Source of the DNA: Bacteriovoracaceae bacterium | GTDB lineage: Bacteria; Bdellovibrionota; Bacteriovoracia; Bacteriovoracales; Bacteriovoracaceae | NCBI GenBank assembly: GCA_007116425.1 | Contig: SKIL01000114.1 | Location: forward strand, 1 to 9,086 | Length of the DNA: 9,086 nucleotides | Reading direction: 5' to 3' | In this document: positions 1-6,752 of the stretch, one piece after another | Layout of the letters: the number at the start of each line of letters is the position of its first letter | How positions within the stretch are numbered: the first letter of the stretch is position 1 | The notes under the pieces: generated by a model | Told to the model about the DNA's origin: nothing | The model's database searches: none | What the model saw: the letters and a program-made list of their open reading frames with translations, nothing else | Program-made: the position numbers and the translations under genes

Positions 1-450
1 AACAAAGTAATGTTGATGGGAAGATTAGGACAGGATCCAGAGCTTCGTTACACACCAAACGGTGCGGCCGTGGCGAATTTTTCTTTGGCCACATCTGAGC
101 AGTGGACAGACAAGACAGGACAAAAGCAGGAGAGAACTGAGTGGCATAGAGTTGTTGTTTGGGGAAAGCTTGCAGAGCTTTGCAATCAATACTTATCAAA
201 GGGACGCCAAGCATTTGTTGAGGGTTCACTCCAAACGAGAGCGTGGGATGCAAAAGACGGTGGAAAGAGATATACAACAGAAATCATCGCTCGCAATATC
301 CAGTTTATCGGCGGTCAGGCCAGTACGGATAGATCTGAGCAGTATAATCAATCAAGTAACCAGCAAGACGGCCCGTCTTACGATCAAATGAATCAAGATT
401 ATGAAGTATCGACTGATTCAAATTTTACTGCCGATGATATTCCGTTTTAA
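1..450 (+). CDS. ssb: Single-stranded DNA-binding protein, 5' end cut by the window
   Basis: SSB coats single-stranded DNA during replication, recombination and repair and recruits partners through its C-terminal tip. The frame is open from base 1 and reads NKVMLMGRLGQDPELRYTPNG, the usual start of the OB fold; this motif normally follows only two or three residues, so the true start lies just left of the window and the ATG at position 10 is internal. Counting from the Met at position 10, residues 1-100 form the OB fold, with the conserved EWHRVVVWGKLAE block at 44-56 and the aromatic RAWD at 77-80. Residues 103-137 are a Gln/Ser/Asn-rich linker, and the protein ends in ADDIPF, the canonical acidic tip that binds SSB partners. 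The visible length of 149 residues is normal to slightly short. A strong terminator follows at 493-520. Identification is secure. Confidence 0.97.
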   Translation, partial: NKVMLMGRLGQDPELRYTPNGAAVANFSLATSEQWTDKTGQKQERTEWHRVVVWGKLAELCNQYLSKGRQAFVEGSLQTRAWDAKDGGKRYTTEIIARNIQFIGGQASTDRSEQYNQSSNQQDGPSYDQMNQDYEVSTDSNFTADDIPF

Positions 451-492
451 TTGAGTACTATTGACAAAAGGTCATAAGCCTTTAGAAGTTCG

Positions 493-520
493 AAGGGGAG
501 ATTTTATCTCCCCTTTTTTT
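493..520 (+). terminator. Intrinsic terminator after ssb
   Basis: A perfect 9-bp inverted repeat (AAGGGGAGA at 493-501 and TCTCCCCTT at 507-515) encloses a five-base loop. It runs into seven consecutive T (514-520). It lies 43 bases after the ssb stop codon and fits a rho-independent terminator read on the plus strand. It separates ssb from the HD-GYP gene, which therefore probably has its own promoter. Confidence 0.9.
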
Positions 521-703
521 GGCATTAAGCAAACAAAACCTCAATTTTTTGTAAAGCGTGCACTCAAAAATCTTAATTTAAATCTATCGTAAATACAGTA
601 GTTTATCACTTCTTTTGAAATTGTTTTATTAAGGTTTTCAGTGCTCACTACCGAAATGTTATTATGTGTCCTTTGGCGACCTTTAATGCTGAATAGTGGT
701 TTT

Positions 704-707
704 GGAG
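704..707 (+). promoter_or_regulatory. Ribosome binding site of the HD-GYP gene
   Basis: GGAG lies ten bases before the ATG at 718. An in-frame TAA at 709-711 falls between this site and the start, so 718 is the earliest possible start. No convincing sigma-70 promoter pair could be fixed in the AT-rich spacer at 521-703. Confidence 0.6.
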
Positions 708-717
708 CTAAGTTTTT

Positions 718-1914
718 ATGGTTAAATTATCCGACCGAGCGAGTTTTTTTTCTATTGGCTTTGATCTGGTGGCCATGGATCGAGCGATTACATATGATCT
801 GTATATCAACTCTTCAGCTTTAGAAAATCGAGAAAAATTTGTAAAAATTTTCCCCGTAGGTGAAACTCCAACGATTGAAGATATTAGTGAGTTTAAGAAA
901 AAATATCATCAGCTCTACGTTTTAGAATCTCAGAGGGATGTCTACCTAAAAAGTCTTGTGAACTGTGACCGAGCAGATGATGTAAAAAAAACAGAGGTCA
1001 TAAAAGACTCAGCAATTGTTTATTTGAGTAAACTCTTTGATGAAACCAAAGAGTTTAATACAGAGTTGTTGGGTGAAACAATCGATGGCTGTCGTGAATC
1101 TGTTGAGTCTATGATTCATGTTATTAAAGATTACGATGTTTCAAAAGTTCAAAGCTTGATTGGTGATTTGAGTTATCACGATTTTTATACCTATGATCAC
1201 TCCATTAACGTGGCCATGTATAGCATATCTATTTTTAAAGAGCTAAAGCCAAAGGCCCAGCAGCATGAACTTGTGATGGCCGGACTCGGTGGACTTCTTC
1301 ACGATTTAGGAAAAATCAAAATCCCTACTCGAATTATTAATAATCCTGGCAAATTATCAGATGAAGATTTTGGGGAAATTAAAAAACACCCTAATTACGG
1401 ACTAGAGCTTATGTCTGAGCAAGAGCAGGAGTATGATTTACCTGGAATTGATTTAAAAGTGATTAAACGAATTATTCATGAGCACCACGAAAACTATAAT
1501 GGTACTGGCTATCCAAACGGACTAAAAGGACAAGATATTCATATTCTAGCAAGAGTTGTGGCGATCGCTGACTTTTTTGATGCCCTGACAACTAAACGTT
1601 CTTACCACGAAGTTTTATCAACTGAAGATGCATTAGAGATTATGAGTAAATCAGTGGGTAAGAAGATTGATCCTAAAATTTTTGAGATATTCACACAGGG
1701 TGTGAAGGGACTTGTGTTAAAAGGCAAGTCTTACCGTGCTCTTCCTGATGACTTTGATCCATGCCAGCCTCAAAACGTTCTTCCCTTTCAAAAAATTGAA
1801 AGTGAGAAGAAGGCCGAAGATATTTTTAAAGATAATAAACAAAACTCATTCGGAAAAGTTAAGGGTGATTTCAGCATTAGCGACAAAGAGAATCCGAAGA
1901 AGAAGTCAGCCTAG
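718..1914 (+). CDS. HD-GYP domain cyclic-di-GMP phosphodiesterase
   Basis: HD-GYP enzymes hydrolyse cyclic-di-GMP to pGpG or GMP and so lower this second messenger. The 398-residue protein has an N-terminal part (about 1-140) of the kind often found before HD domains: ITYDLYIN at 24-31, KIFPVGE at 43-49 and LYVLESQ at 66-72. Because this pattern begins near residue 10, the start at 718 is better than the next Met at 775. The catalytic part (about 145-330) shows H161 in YDHS, the HD pair H195-D196 with K199 in LLHDLGK, H224 in KKHP, H256-H257, the GYP motif at 264-266 in HHENYNGTGYP, and D285 in IADFFDALT. All expected metal ligands and the signature loop are present, so it is probably active. 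There is no membrane segment or receiver domain, so it should be cytoplasmic. The tail from about 345 is charged and Lys-rich, probably disordered. The gene is monocistronic between the ssb terminator and a convergent gene. Confidence 0.93.
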   Translation: MVKLSDRASFFSIGFDLVAMDRAITYDLYINSSALENREKFVKIFPVGETPTIEDISEFKKKYHQLYVLESQRDVYLKSLVNCDRADDVKKTEVIKDSAIVYLSKLFDETKEFNTELLGETIDGCRESVESMIHVIKDYDVSKVQSLIGDLSYHDFYTYDHSINVAMYSISIFKELKPKAQQHELVMAGLGGLLHDLGKIKIPTRIINNPGKLSDEDFGEIKKHPNYGLELMSEQEQEYDLPGIDLKVIKRIIHEHHENYNGTGYPNGLKGQDIHILARVVAIADFFDALTTKRSYHEVLSTEDALEIMSKSVGKKIDPKIFEIFTQGVKGLVLKGKSYRALPDDFDPCQPQNVLPFQKIESEKKAEDIFKDNKQNSFGKVKGDFSISDKENPKKKSA

Positions 1915-3116
1915 TCTATATTTAGTGTTTCAATTAAGGTGTTCACCTGATCAACAGTATTGAAGATATGAAAAGAAAGTCGGATATTTCCTTGTCTGAC
2001 TGAGACATCAACATTTCGATATTTCAGCTCTCTCTCTAGAGTTATTGGGTCTAACCCTTTGGCCTTAATCGCCACAATATTTCCCATATAGGAGTCCGGA
2101 GTCATGAGCTGGTATTTATCTTTTGGATAATGATCCAGAAAGTAATCCCTTAAAGTCGCATTATAGTTTTTTATATTTTCGAGACCAATTTCTAGCAGAA
2201 ACTCTAGACTTGCCTCGAGACAACTCATTGTGAGCATATTAGAGGCTTGACCTCGATCGTATTTTCTGGCCCCGGGAAGAGTTTCTGTTGTGTAGTTTAG
2301 TAGATTGTAAACAACTTTTGAATTTGGAGAGACTATCCAGTTACCCGTGCGGTGGTGAATTTTTTTGAGGGCCTCATCCGAGAAGTAAGCAAAAGCATGT
2401 CCGTAAGGTCCAAGGAGCCATTTATAGCTTGAGCATGCTAAAACGTCGATAACCTCTAACTCCTCTGCTGTTATGTCCATACCACCAAGAGATTGAGTTG
2501 CATCAACAACAAACAGAATTTCTTTTTTCTTAAGCATGCGGCCAATATTGAGAATATCGACTTTCTTTCCCGTATCAAAGGTGACATGTGAAATATTAAA
2601 AACTTTTGTTTGAGGGTGAAGCTTCTTCTCTAACCATTCTGGTGAAGGAATAATCTCTTCTTCTAAACTCAAGAGGTCAAATTGAATAAGTCCGTTTTCT
2701 TGTGCTCTCATCCATGGAAGAATGTTTGAGGGATAGTCCTTATCAATAGCACAGACTCGATCTCCAGCTTTAAACTTAAGTCCATTTGCCACAATATTAA
2801 TGATGTCAGAAGTTGAAGTGGAGTGGGTAATATTATTGGCCGAGGTATTGAGAAGCTGAGCAAGTTGTTGTCTTAGCCTTTCACTAATTCCCATCCATTT
2901 ATTGTATTCATAAAATGAAGGATCTAGCTCTTTTTGAAGTGCACGAGAAACTTTTTGTTTGGCGCTGTAAGGGCTTGGCCCAAAGTATGCCGTGTTGAAG
3001 TATATCGTATCTAGGTGGTGGAACTCTTGACGAATATACTCTCTGGATTGAACAGAGAGTATTTTATCAGGAGAAACTTTATTTTTTGAATGAAAGGTTG
3101 TTTCTGAACTGGTCAT
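1911..3116 (-). CDS. Class V aminotransferase-fold PLP enzyme, substrate unknown
   Basis: This is a fold-type-I PLP enzyme of the class V aminotransferase / cysteine desulfurase / isopenicillin N epimerase superfamily. With the start at 3116 it has 401 residues. Visible landmarks are NTAYFGPSP (41-49), STSTSDIINIVANGLKFKAGD (99-119), DYPSNILPW (127-135), the cofactor-contacting VVDATQSLGG (203-212, D205 and Q208), the PLP lysine K232 in SSYKWLLGPYG, and a C-terminal VSVRQGNIRLSFHIFNT (371-387). SufS/CsdA/IscS-type desulfurases carry a catalytic Cys loop at that last position; none is present, so a desulfurase role is unlikely. An in-frame Met at 3170 would add 18 basic residues and overlap secG by 44 bases. 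The start at 3116, ten bases after the secG stop, leaves no overlap and I prefer it, though neither start has a good Shine-Dalgarno sequence. It is the last gene of the gap-pgk-tpiA-secG run. The reaction cannot be named from sequence. Confidence 0.85.
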   Translation of the reverse strand: MTSSETTFHSKNKVSPDKILSVQSREYIRQEFHHLDTIYFNTAYFGPSPYSAKQKVSRALQKELDPSFYEYNKWMGISERLRQQLAQLLNTSANNITHSTSTSDIINIVANGLKFKAGDRVCAIDKDYPSNILPWMRAQENGLIQFDLLSLEEEIIPSPEWLEKKLHPQTKVFNISHVTFDTGKKVDILNIGRMLKKKEILFVVDATQSLGGMDITAEELEVIDVLACSSYKWLLGPYGHAFAYFSDEALKKIHHRTGNWIVSPNSKVVYNLLNYTTETLPGARKYDRGQASNMLTMSCLEASLEFLLEIGLENIKNYNATLRDYFLDHYPKDKYQLMTPDSYMGNIVAIKAKGLDPITLERELKYRNVDVSVRQGNIRLSFHIFNTVDQVNTLIETLNID

Positions 3117-3126
3117 AAAAAACGAC

Positions 3127-3492
3127 TTATTCAGAAACCTCTGTGCCCGCTTCGTCTTGAACCTGCTCATCTACAGGAAGTGCCGAGTCCATCGGAATAG
3201 TATCATCAAAGTTGAGTGGACGGCTTATCGGAGCTTCATCATCTAGGATCGATCTTGTTGCCGTTGTCGTCTGAAGACGAGCTAGAAGCACAGAGTTACC
3301 TATAAACAAAATAGAGAGAACAACTGTAAGCTTTGAAAGTGGGTTACCTCTTGGCTTAATATTCATTGAATCAAGTCCACCTGCTCCGCCAGTTAAAAGG
3401 CCAGCTTCTGCACCTTTTCCAAACTGAAGGAGAACGAGAACGATAAGAAGTACCGAAACAACAGCATGAAATATCATCAAAGTTGTGATCAT
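3127..3492 (-). CDS. secG: Sec translocon subunit SecG
   Basis: SecG is the small inner-membrane subunit of SecYEG and assists SecA-driven protein export. The 121-residue product has two membrane segments, about residues 3-22 and 54-71, joined by the conserved loop LLQFGKGAEAGLLTGGAGGLD (21-41). That Gly-rich loop with QxGKGA is the family signature. The tail from about residue 82 is strongly acidic and Pro-containing and probably unstructured. An AGGGAT ribosome binding site (3501-3506) lies eight bases before the ATG. The gene begins 68 bases after the tpiA stop. tpiA followed by secG is a gene order seen in many bacteria, which supports both calls. Confidence 0.95.
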   Translation of the reverse strand: MITTLMIFHAVVSVLLIVLVLLQFGKGAEAGLLTGGAGGLDSMNIKPRGNPLSKLTVVLSILFIGNSVLLARLQTTTATRSILDDEAPISRPLNFDDTIPMDSALPVDEQVQDEAGTEVSE

Positions 3493-3560
3493 AAAAAATA
3501 ATCCCTATAAAAATCAAAACAGTCCTAAGTAGTTACCTAATTAATCTTCAACTGGCAATC

Positions 3561-4352
3561 TTAGATTGAGGCTGCCGTGCGGCAAATTTTGTCAAAATCT
3601 TCGCGTTTAAGACTTGCCCCACCAACAAGTGCCCCATCAATATCTTTCATTGAAAGAATGTCTTTGGCATTATTGGCGTTTACGCTTCCACCATAAAGAA
3701 TAGGAGTTTTATCTGCCAATTCCTTACTAAAGCCTAAAGATTGAATCTCTTGGCGAATAAAGGCGTGAACTTCTTGAGCTTGTTCGGCCGAAGCCACTTT
3801 TCCTGTTCCTATCGCCCATACTGGCTCGTATGCAAAAACTAAACCTGCATGCTTATGTTTCGCTACTTTGGTGGCCACATCGCTCAAAGCGTTTTTGAGC
3901 TGTTTGGTGATGACCTCAAAAGTCTCACCATTTTCTCGATCGGCCAGTTTTTCACCGATACAGAAAACGACCTGTAGAGAATAGTCCATTGCTGCATGAA
4001 TTTTTGCTTGCAAAGATTTATCTGACTCATGAAAAATTTCTCTGCGCTCAGAGTGGCCGATGATGACAAAGTCGGCCCCGAGTTGGCAAAGAAGTTGAGG
4101 AGAGACTTCTCCTGTATAAGCACCACTTGTATACTGCGAGCAGTTTTGCGCGCCAGTTAAAATATGATGGGCCATTCCTTCTTTCTTGAGCAGTGGAAGT
4201 AGAGGGGCCTGAGGTGCGATCCCCTTAAAACAATCAATATCTTTAAAATCAGGAGCTAAGTGAGAGAGAAACTCATCCATTTCTTTTGGACCGTGATTCA
4301 TTTTCCAATTACCGAGGATAATCTTTCTATCTCTGCAAAAATGGGTCTGCAT
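3561..4352 (-). CDS. tpiA: Triosephosphate isomerase
   Basis: TpiA interconverts dihydroxyacetone phosphate and glyceraldehyde 3-phosphate in the cytoplasm, in glycolysis and gluconeogenesis. The 263 residues form one full-length TIM barrel, slightly longer than the usual 250. Active-site residues are all visible: N15 and K17 in GNWKMN, the electrophile H100 in IIGHSERR, and the catalytic base E176 in AYEPVWAIGTG, which also begins the mobile loop 6. The phosphate-binding elements YGGSVN (220-225) and GGAS (244-247) follow. The start at 4352 has a strong Shine-Dalgarno sequence five bases upstream. The eight residues before RKIILGNWK are a short extension. The gene lies 24 bases after pgk and is clearly co-transcribed with it. 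Confidence 0.98.
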   Translation of the reverse strand: MQTHFCRDRKIILGNWKMNHGPKEMDEFLSHLAPDFKDIDCFKGIAPQAPLLPLLKKEGMAHHILTGAQNCSQYTSGAYTGEVSPQLLCQLGADFVIIGHSERREIFHESDKSLQAKIHAAMDYSLQVVFCIGEKLADRENGETFEVITKQLKNALSDVATKVAKHKHAGLVFAYEPVWAIGTGKVASAEQAQEVHAFIRQEIQSLGFSKELADKTPILYGGSVNANNAKDILSMKDIDGALVGGASLKREDFDKICRTAASI

Positions 4353-4357
4353 ACATA

Positions 4358-4364
4358 CTCCTTT
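4358..4364 (-). promoter_or_regulatory. Ribosome binding site of tpiA
   Basis: AAAGGAG on the minus strand lies five bases before the tpiA ATG (4350-4352). It is the strongest Shine-Dalgarno match in the window and fixes the tpiA start inside the 24-base spacer after pgk. Confidence 0.8.
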
Positions 4365-4376
4365 ATATGCTTAAAA

Positions 4377-5597
4377 TTAATTTGTACTTTCTAGTCCAAA
4401 TCTAAGGGCCTGAACTCCGGGGAGACTTCCTTTTTCAATATACTCTAGAGAGGCTCCACCACCAGTTGATACATGGCTTACTTTGTCTGCCAGTCCGGCC
4501 TTCTTGATAGCACTGACAGAGTCGCCTCCACCTACTAATGTAAACGCTTCGGGGTCTCGAGAGGAAAGTTCAGCTAAAGCTCTGGCCATTCCAAACGTCC
4601 CTTTGGAGAAGGCCTCTTTTTCAAACATTCCCATCGGTCCATTCCAAAGAACAGTTTTGGCCCGAGTGATTTTTGAGCCATAGTCGGCCAAAGTATTTTC
4701 ACCAATATCTAAGGCCATATGTCCTGGTTCGATGCTGATTTGGGAGTGCTGTTTTGGCGAAGGATCATCTAATGATGTGGCCACAATATGATCTTTTGGG
4801 AGAGAGATTTTATCTGCCCCTGCGGCCTTGAGAATGTTTTTTGCCAGATTCACATCTTCGGCCGGACACAAGCTGTCTCCAATTTCTATTCCTTTTGCAG
4901 CAAGGAAAGGATAGGCCATAGCTCCACCAATAATGAGTTGATCAATTTTTGGTAAGAGCGCTTCGATGATTTTGATTTTATCAGAGACCTTTGCACCACC
5001 GATGACTGCTACAAACGGCTTACTAGGCTTATGAAGAACCTTGTCTAACGCTTTTAGTTCTTTTTGCATTAAGAAGCCTGCAGCTGCTTTGTTTTTAAAA
5101 AATAAATTAATGGCATGGACTGAAGCATGTTTGCGATGGGCGGCACCAAAAGCGTCGTTAATATAAACATCACCATAACTTGCTAAGGTTTTCGCGAAGT
5201 CTGGATCATTATTTACTTCTTCATTGTGAAAGCGAAGATTCTCGAGCAAAACGATTTTGGTCGTACTTAACCCTAGAACTGTTTTGATGCCTCTATCGGT
5301 ACAGGACTCTGTAAGGATCACATCTTTGCCAAGTTCTTTGGCCAGGTAGTCGGCGACCGGCTCTAAGCTCATGCTGTCGACTCGTTTCCCTTTCGGCCGG
5401 CCTAGGTGAGACATTAAAACCAATTTACTTGCACCCTGGTCGAGAATAAAGCGAATAGTATCTAAAGCAAGATCGATTCGAGTGGAATCAGAGATGACCA
5501 TTTTTTTTCGGCCTTCTTTTAAAGGCACATTAAAGTCAAAGCGGGCAACAACCCGCTTGTCTTTGAGATCTAATTGGTCAAGATATTTTAAGGCCAT
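4377..5597 (-). CDS. pgk: Phosphoglycerate kinase
   Basis: Pgk transfers a phosphate between 1,3-bisphosphoglycerate and ADP, giving 3-phosphoglycerate and ATP, reversibly, in the cytoplasm. At 406 residues it is a normal bacterial length. The N-domain shows the substrate-binding signature RFDFNVP (19-25) and SHLGRPKG (63-70), with R122 in NLRFHNEE. The hinge and nucleotide domain show GGAKVSDK (200-207), WNGPMGMFE (318-326), GGGDS (356-360) and STGGGASLE (377-385). The ATG follows the gap stop codon with no gap between them (TAAATG). A GGGGAG sequence within the last gap codons, nine bases before the ATG, can serve as ribosome binding site, so translation is probably coupled to gap. The protein ends at FGLESTN without a fused tpi domain. 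Confidence 0.98.
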   Translation of the reverse strand: MALKYLDQLDLKDKRVVARFDFNVPLKEGRKKMVISDSTRIDLALDTIRFILDQGASKLVLMSHLGRPKGKRVDSMSLEPVADYLAKELGKDVILTESCTDRGIKTVLGLSTTKIVLLENLRFHNEEVNNDPDFAKTLASYGDVYINDAFGAAHRKHASVHAINLFFKNKAAAGFLMQKELKALDKVLHKPSKPFVAVIGGAKVSDKIKIIEALLPKIDQLIIGGAMAYPFLAAKGIEIGDSLCPAEDVNLAKNILKAAGADKISLPKDHIVATSLDDPSPKQHSQISIEPGHMALDIGENTLADYGSKITRAKTVLWNGPMGMFEKEAFSKGTFGMARALAELSSRDPEAFTLVGGGDSVSAIKKAGLADKVSHVSTGGGASLEYIEKGSLPGVQALRFGLESTN

Positions 5598-6608
5598 TTA
5601 GAGACGCTCCCCGATATAACCAGCAAGGTCGATCACTCTGTTTGAAAAACCGGCCTCATTGTCGTACCAAGAGACTACTTTTACGAGGTCTTCTGTAATA
5701 TTTGTGAGCTGCCCATCAACGCATGCGGACTCGCGCATTCCCATAAAGTCTTGGCTTACAAGATCGAGCTCAGTATAGGCCAAAATTCCTTTAAGCTGCC
5801 CCTCGCTGGCTTCCTTTAGACACTTATTTACTTCCTCTTTTGTCACATTCTTTTCTAGTTTGAGAGTGAGGTCTACCATTGAGACGTTTGGAGTTGGAAC
5901 TCGGACAGCATAGCCATCGAGTTTTCCTTTTAGCTCAGGGTAGACTTGACCCACGGCCTTCGCCGCTCCGGTTGTTGTCGGAATCATGGATACGGCCGCA
6001 GCTCTTGCTCGCCTGAGATCTTTGTGAGCTCCGTCAAGGAGTTGTTGGTCTGAAGTGTAAGCGTGGACTGTTGTCATCATTCCTGAAACAACTCCAAAAG
6101 CTTCGTGTATTGGCTTTACTGTTGGCGCCAGGCAGTTCGTCGTACAGCTTGCATTTGAAATAACATGGTGTTTTTGAGGATCATAATTTTCATGATTAAT
6201 TCCCATCACAAAAGTTCCATCCAAATCACTTCCAGGTGCACACATAATCACTTTTTTTACTGTTCCATGTAGATGCCTTGATAGCCCCGGCCCGTCTTTG
6301 AAAACACCGGTTGCATCGATAACAATTTCTACACCAAGGTCACCCCAAGGGATCTCAGAAGGATCTCTTTGAGAAAAGAAGCTTATTTTCTTTCCATCAA
6401 TAATCATTGAGTCTTCAGTTGTTTCGATTTTATATGGAAATTTCCCATGGACTGAGTCGTATTGAGTAAGGTGAGCGTATGGTGCAATTTTTCCTGGATT
6501 ATTGACGGCAACAATTTCGATATTGAGATCGTTGCGGTTAAAAGTTTCGCGAAGAATTGTTCTACCAATTCGGCCCATACCATTAATACCAACTTTAATT
6601 TTTGACAT
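5598..6608 (-). CDS. gap: Glyceraldehyde-3-phosphate dehydrogenase, type I
   Basis: GAPDH oxidises glyceraldehyde 3-phosphate with inorganic phosphate to 1,3-bisphosphoglycerate, reducing NAD(P). The 336-residue protein has the Rossmann start KVGINGMGRIGR (5-16), the catalytic Cys155 in SNASCTTNCLAP, the assisting His182 in TTVHAYT, and WYDNEAGFSNRV (314-325). It is complete. Two cofactor-site positions are unusual: AVNNPGK (34-40) has Asn37 where NAD-specific enzymes have the acidic residue that holds the adenosine ribose (usual VNDL), and LLDGAHKD (190-197) has Gly-Ala where those enzymes usually have Leu-Pro. NADP or dual cofactor use is therefore possible; this is inferred from known specificity residues. 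GGAG (6617-6620) lies eight bases before the ATG. The gene heads the gap-pgk-tpiA-secG run, and the 144-base spacer upstream is the likely promoter region, though I could not place a convincing promoter there. Confidence 0.97.
   Translation of the reverse strand: MSKIKVGINGMGRIGRTILRETFNRNDLNIEIVAVNNPGKIAPYAHLTQYDSVHGKFPYKIETTEDSMIIDGKKISFFSQRDPSEIPWGDLGVEIVIDATGVFKDGPGLSRHLHGTVKKVIMCAPGSDLDGTFVMGINHENYDPQKHHVISNASCTTNCLAPTVKPIHEAFGVVSGMMTTVHAYTSDQQLLDGAHKDLRRARAAAVSMIPTTTGAAKAVGQVYPELKGKLDGYAVRVPTPNVSMVDLTLKLEKNVTKEEVNKCLKEASEGQLKGILAYTELDLVSQDFMGMRESACVDGQLTNITEDLVKVVSWYDNEAGFSNRVIDLAGYIGERL
5607..5612 (-). promoter_or_regulatory. Ribosome binding site of pgk, inside the end of gap
   Basis: GGGGAG on the minus strand encodes part of the terminal Gly-Glu-Arg-Leu of GAPDH. 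It lies nine bases before the pgk ATG. With the TAAATG junction this arrangement suits translational coupling, keeping Pgk output tied to GAPDH output. Confidence 0.65.
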
Positions 6609-6616
6609 AACGAAGA

Positions 6617-6620
6617 CTCC
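6617..6620 (-). promoter_or_regulatory. Ribosome binding site of gap
   Basis: GGAG on the minus strand lies eight bases before the gap ATG (6606-6608). It supports that start, which also fits the family's N-terminal KVGINGMGRIGR motif. Confidence 0.7.
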
Positions 6621-6752
6621 ATTTTTATTTTATGAATAAGAATTGCTTAGGAATATGCCACAACTCAACTCTTATGGATAGAGTCTACGGCCTTGATAAA
6701 ACAGGAAAATGCTTGCTTTTATTTTGTGCGCTGGGCGGCGCGTTGTAATCTT

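Noticed and set aside
10..12. ATG as the start codon of ssb
   Set aside because: The in-frame residues before it (NKV) belong to the conserved SSB N-terminus, so this Met is internal.
641..823. Open frame of 60 codons on the plus strand overlapping the HD-GYP start
   Set aside because: It overlaps the well-supported HD-GYP gene in another frame and its product has no recognisable motif.
1937..1948. Inverted repeat AGGTG-TT-CACCT after the HD-GYP gene, as a terminator
   Set aside because: The two-base loop is too small and no T-run follows on either strand; it also lies inside the coding region of the PLP enzyme.
6404..6622. 72-codon open frame on the minus strand across the gap start
   Set aside because: It is an out-of-frame shadow of gap, whose own start has a ribosome binding site and the family N-terminal motif.
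6644..6660. Sigma-54-like sequence upstream of gap on the minus strand (TGGCATATTCCTAAGC)
   Set aside because: The GG and GC doublets are 11 bases apart instead of 10 and the downstream element is TAAGC, not TTGC; the spacing rule for sigma-54 is strict.
6668..6684. ACTCT-N7-AGAGT inverted repeat in the spacer before gap, as an operator
   Set aside because: Five-base arms are expected by chance in a spacer of this length, and no second copy or promoter fixes it.
6728..6741. GCGC...GCGC hairpin after the Cys/His-rich gene, as a terminator
   Set aside because: The stem is four bases and is followed on the minus strand by A-rich sequence, not a T-run.
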